From JAWLBM01 sp041687675 (GTDB lineage Bacteria > Pseudomonadota > Alphaproteobacteria > Rhizobiales > Pleomorphomonadaceae): a DNA stretch of 41,572 nt. The stretch covers positions 1 to 41,572 of the forward strand of contig JAWLBM010000041.1 in the NCBI GenBank assembly GCA_041687675.1, read 5' to 3'. The notes under the pieces were generated by a model. That model saw only the letters and a list, made by a program, of their open reading frames with translations. It ran no database searches and was not told the DNA's origin. Positions within the stretch are counted from its first letter, which is position 1; the number at the start of each line of letters is the position of its first letter. Both the position numbers and the translations under genes were made by a program. Shown here piece after piece: positions 41,399-41,572 of this stretch.

Positions 41399-41572
41399 AT
41401 GTTCTGGACTCCGAGGGCGTGGGCATCCGACCCTAGCTTCATTCGGGAGGAGGCGGGACGCTATCGCCTGTCAGCGGGTTCGAGCGCCGTTCGCCTGGCG
41501 TCACGAGCTACCAGCCATCGCAAGCGTCAGGGCGGGCGTGTCCGGGCGGTTTTGGAGGAGCTCTTGGAGCGC
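41399..41572 (+). CDS. Partial open frame running off the window
   Basis: An ATG at 41399 opens a frame of 58 codons (starting MFWTPRAWASDPSFIREEAG) to the last base without a stop. I recognise no family, no ribosome site is clear, and it may be part of the decayed integrated element. The preceding 45 bases after the integrase relic contain nothing recognisable. Confidence 0.25.
   Translation, partial: MFWTPRAWASDPSFIREEAGRYRLSAGSSAVRLASRATSHRKRQGGRVRAVLEELLER

Overview
The window is very GC-rich, densely coding DNA. It looks like an alphaproteobacterial chromosome, probably Hyphomicrobiales (Rhizobiales). The basis is the aerobic-type cobalamin genes (cobG, cobN, cobE, cobI-J-K-L-M), a CbtAB/DUF1636/CobW module, a DctPQM TRAP transporter, and two families of short intergenic palindromes typical of such genomes. 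I cannot name the genus.

Layout. 1-659 is non-coding and holds dispersed palindromic repeats. 660-1391 encodes a DUF3750 protein. 1578-20184 is one large cobalamin locus: cobD(cbiB) >, < cobQ < cobO, a cobalamin riboswitch at 4762-4946, then the long run cbtB-cbtA-DUF1636-cobW-cobN-cobG-cobH-cobI-cobJ >, < cobK, cobL-cobE-cobM >, < cbiD, cobB >. Most neighbours overlap by ATGA-type stop/start junctions, which implies translational coupling. Together they supply cobalt (CbtAB, CobW, CobN), build the corrin ring from precorrin-2 to hydrogenobyrinate (CobI, G, J, M, CbiD, K, L, H), amidate it (CobB, CobQ), insert cobalt (CobN), adenosylate it (CobO) and attach the aminopropanol arm (CobD). The cobA, cobF, cobST and cobPUVC genes are not in the window; CbiD probably does the C1 methylation that CobF does in Pseudomonas denitrificans.

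20285-28958 is mostly minus strand: a DUF427 protein, a DedA-PAP2-LssY fusion, a small cytochrome c, a LuxR-type regulator, a metal P-type ATPase lacking an N-terminal metal-binding domain, a VanZ-like protein, an EamA exporter and a 3-hydroxyisobutyrate dehydrogenase-like reductase. 29228-33170 is a TRAP uptake operon (dctP, dctQ, dctM) followed by a Gfo/Idh/MocA oxidoreductase, with a good sigma70 promoter and a candidate operator in front. 33370-34981 is a three-gene envelope module (membrane cytochrome c, DUF305 membrane protein, lipoprotein). A 62-residue protein and a thiamine-diphosphate enzyme follow.

From about 37.2 kb the character changes: longer spacers, lower GC, a lipoprotein, a large TonB-like proline-repeat protein with a DUF4384-like C-terminus, a divergent secreted four-cysteine protein, and a frameshifted, N-terminally truncated tyrosine integrase. 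This end looks like an accessory region or the eroded edge of an integrated element.

The points most worth attention are a palindrome pair inserted in frame in cobN, the TonB-like/secreted-protein pair beside the integrase relic, the mixed CobG + CbiD pathway with two convergent overlapping gene pairs, and an orphan intrinsic terminator antisense to the end of the LuxR gene.
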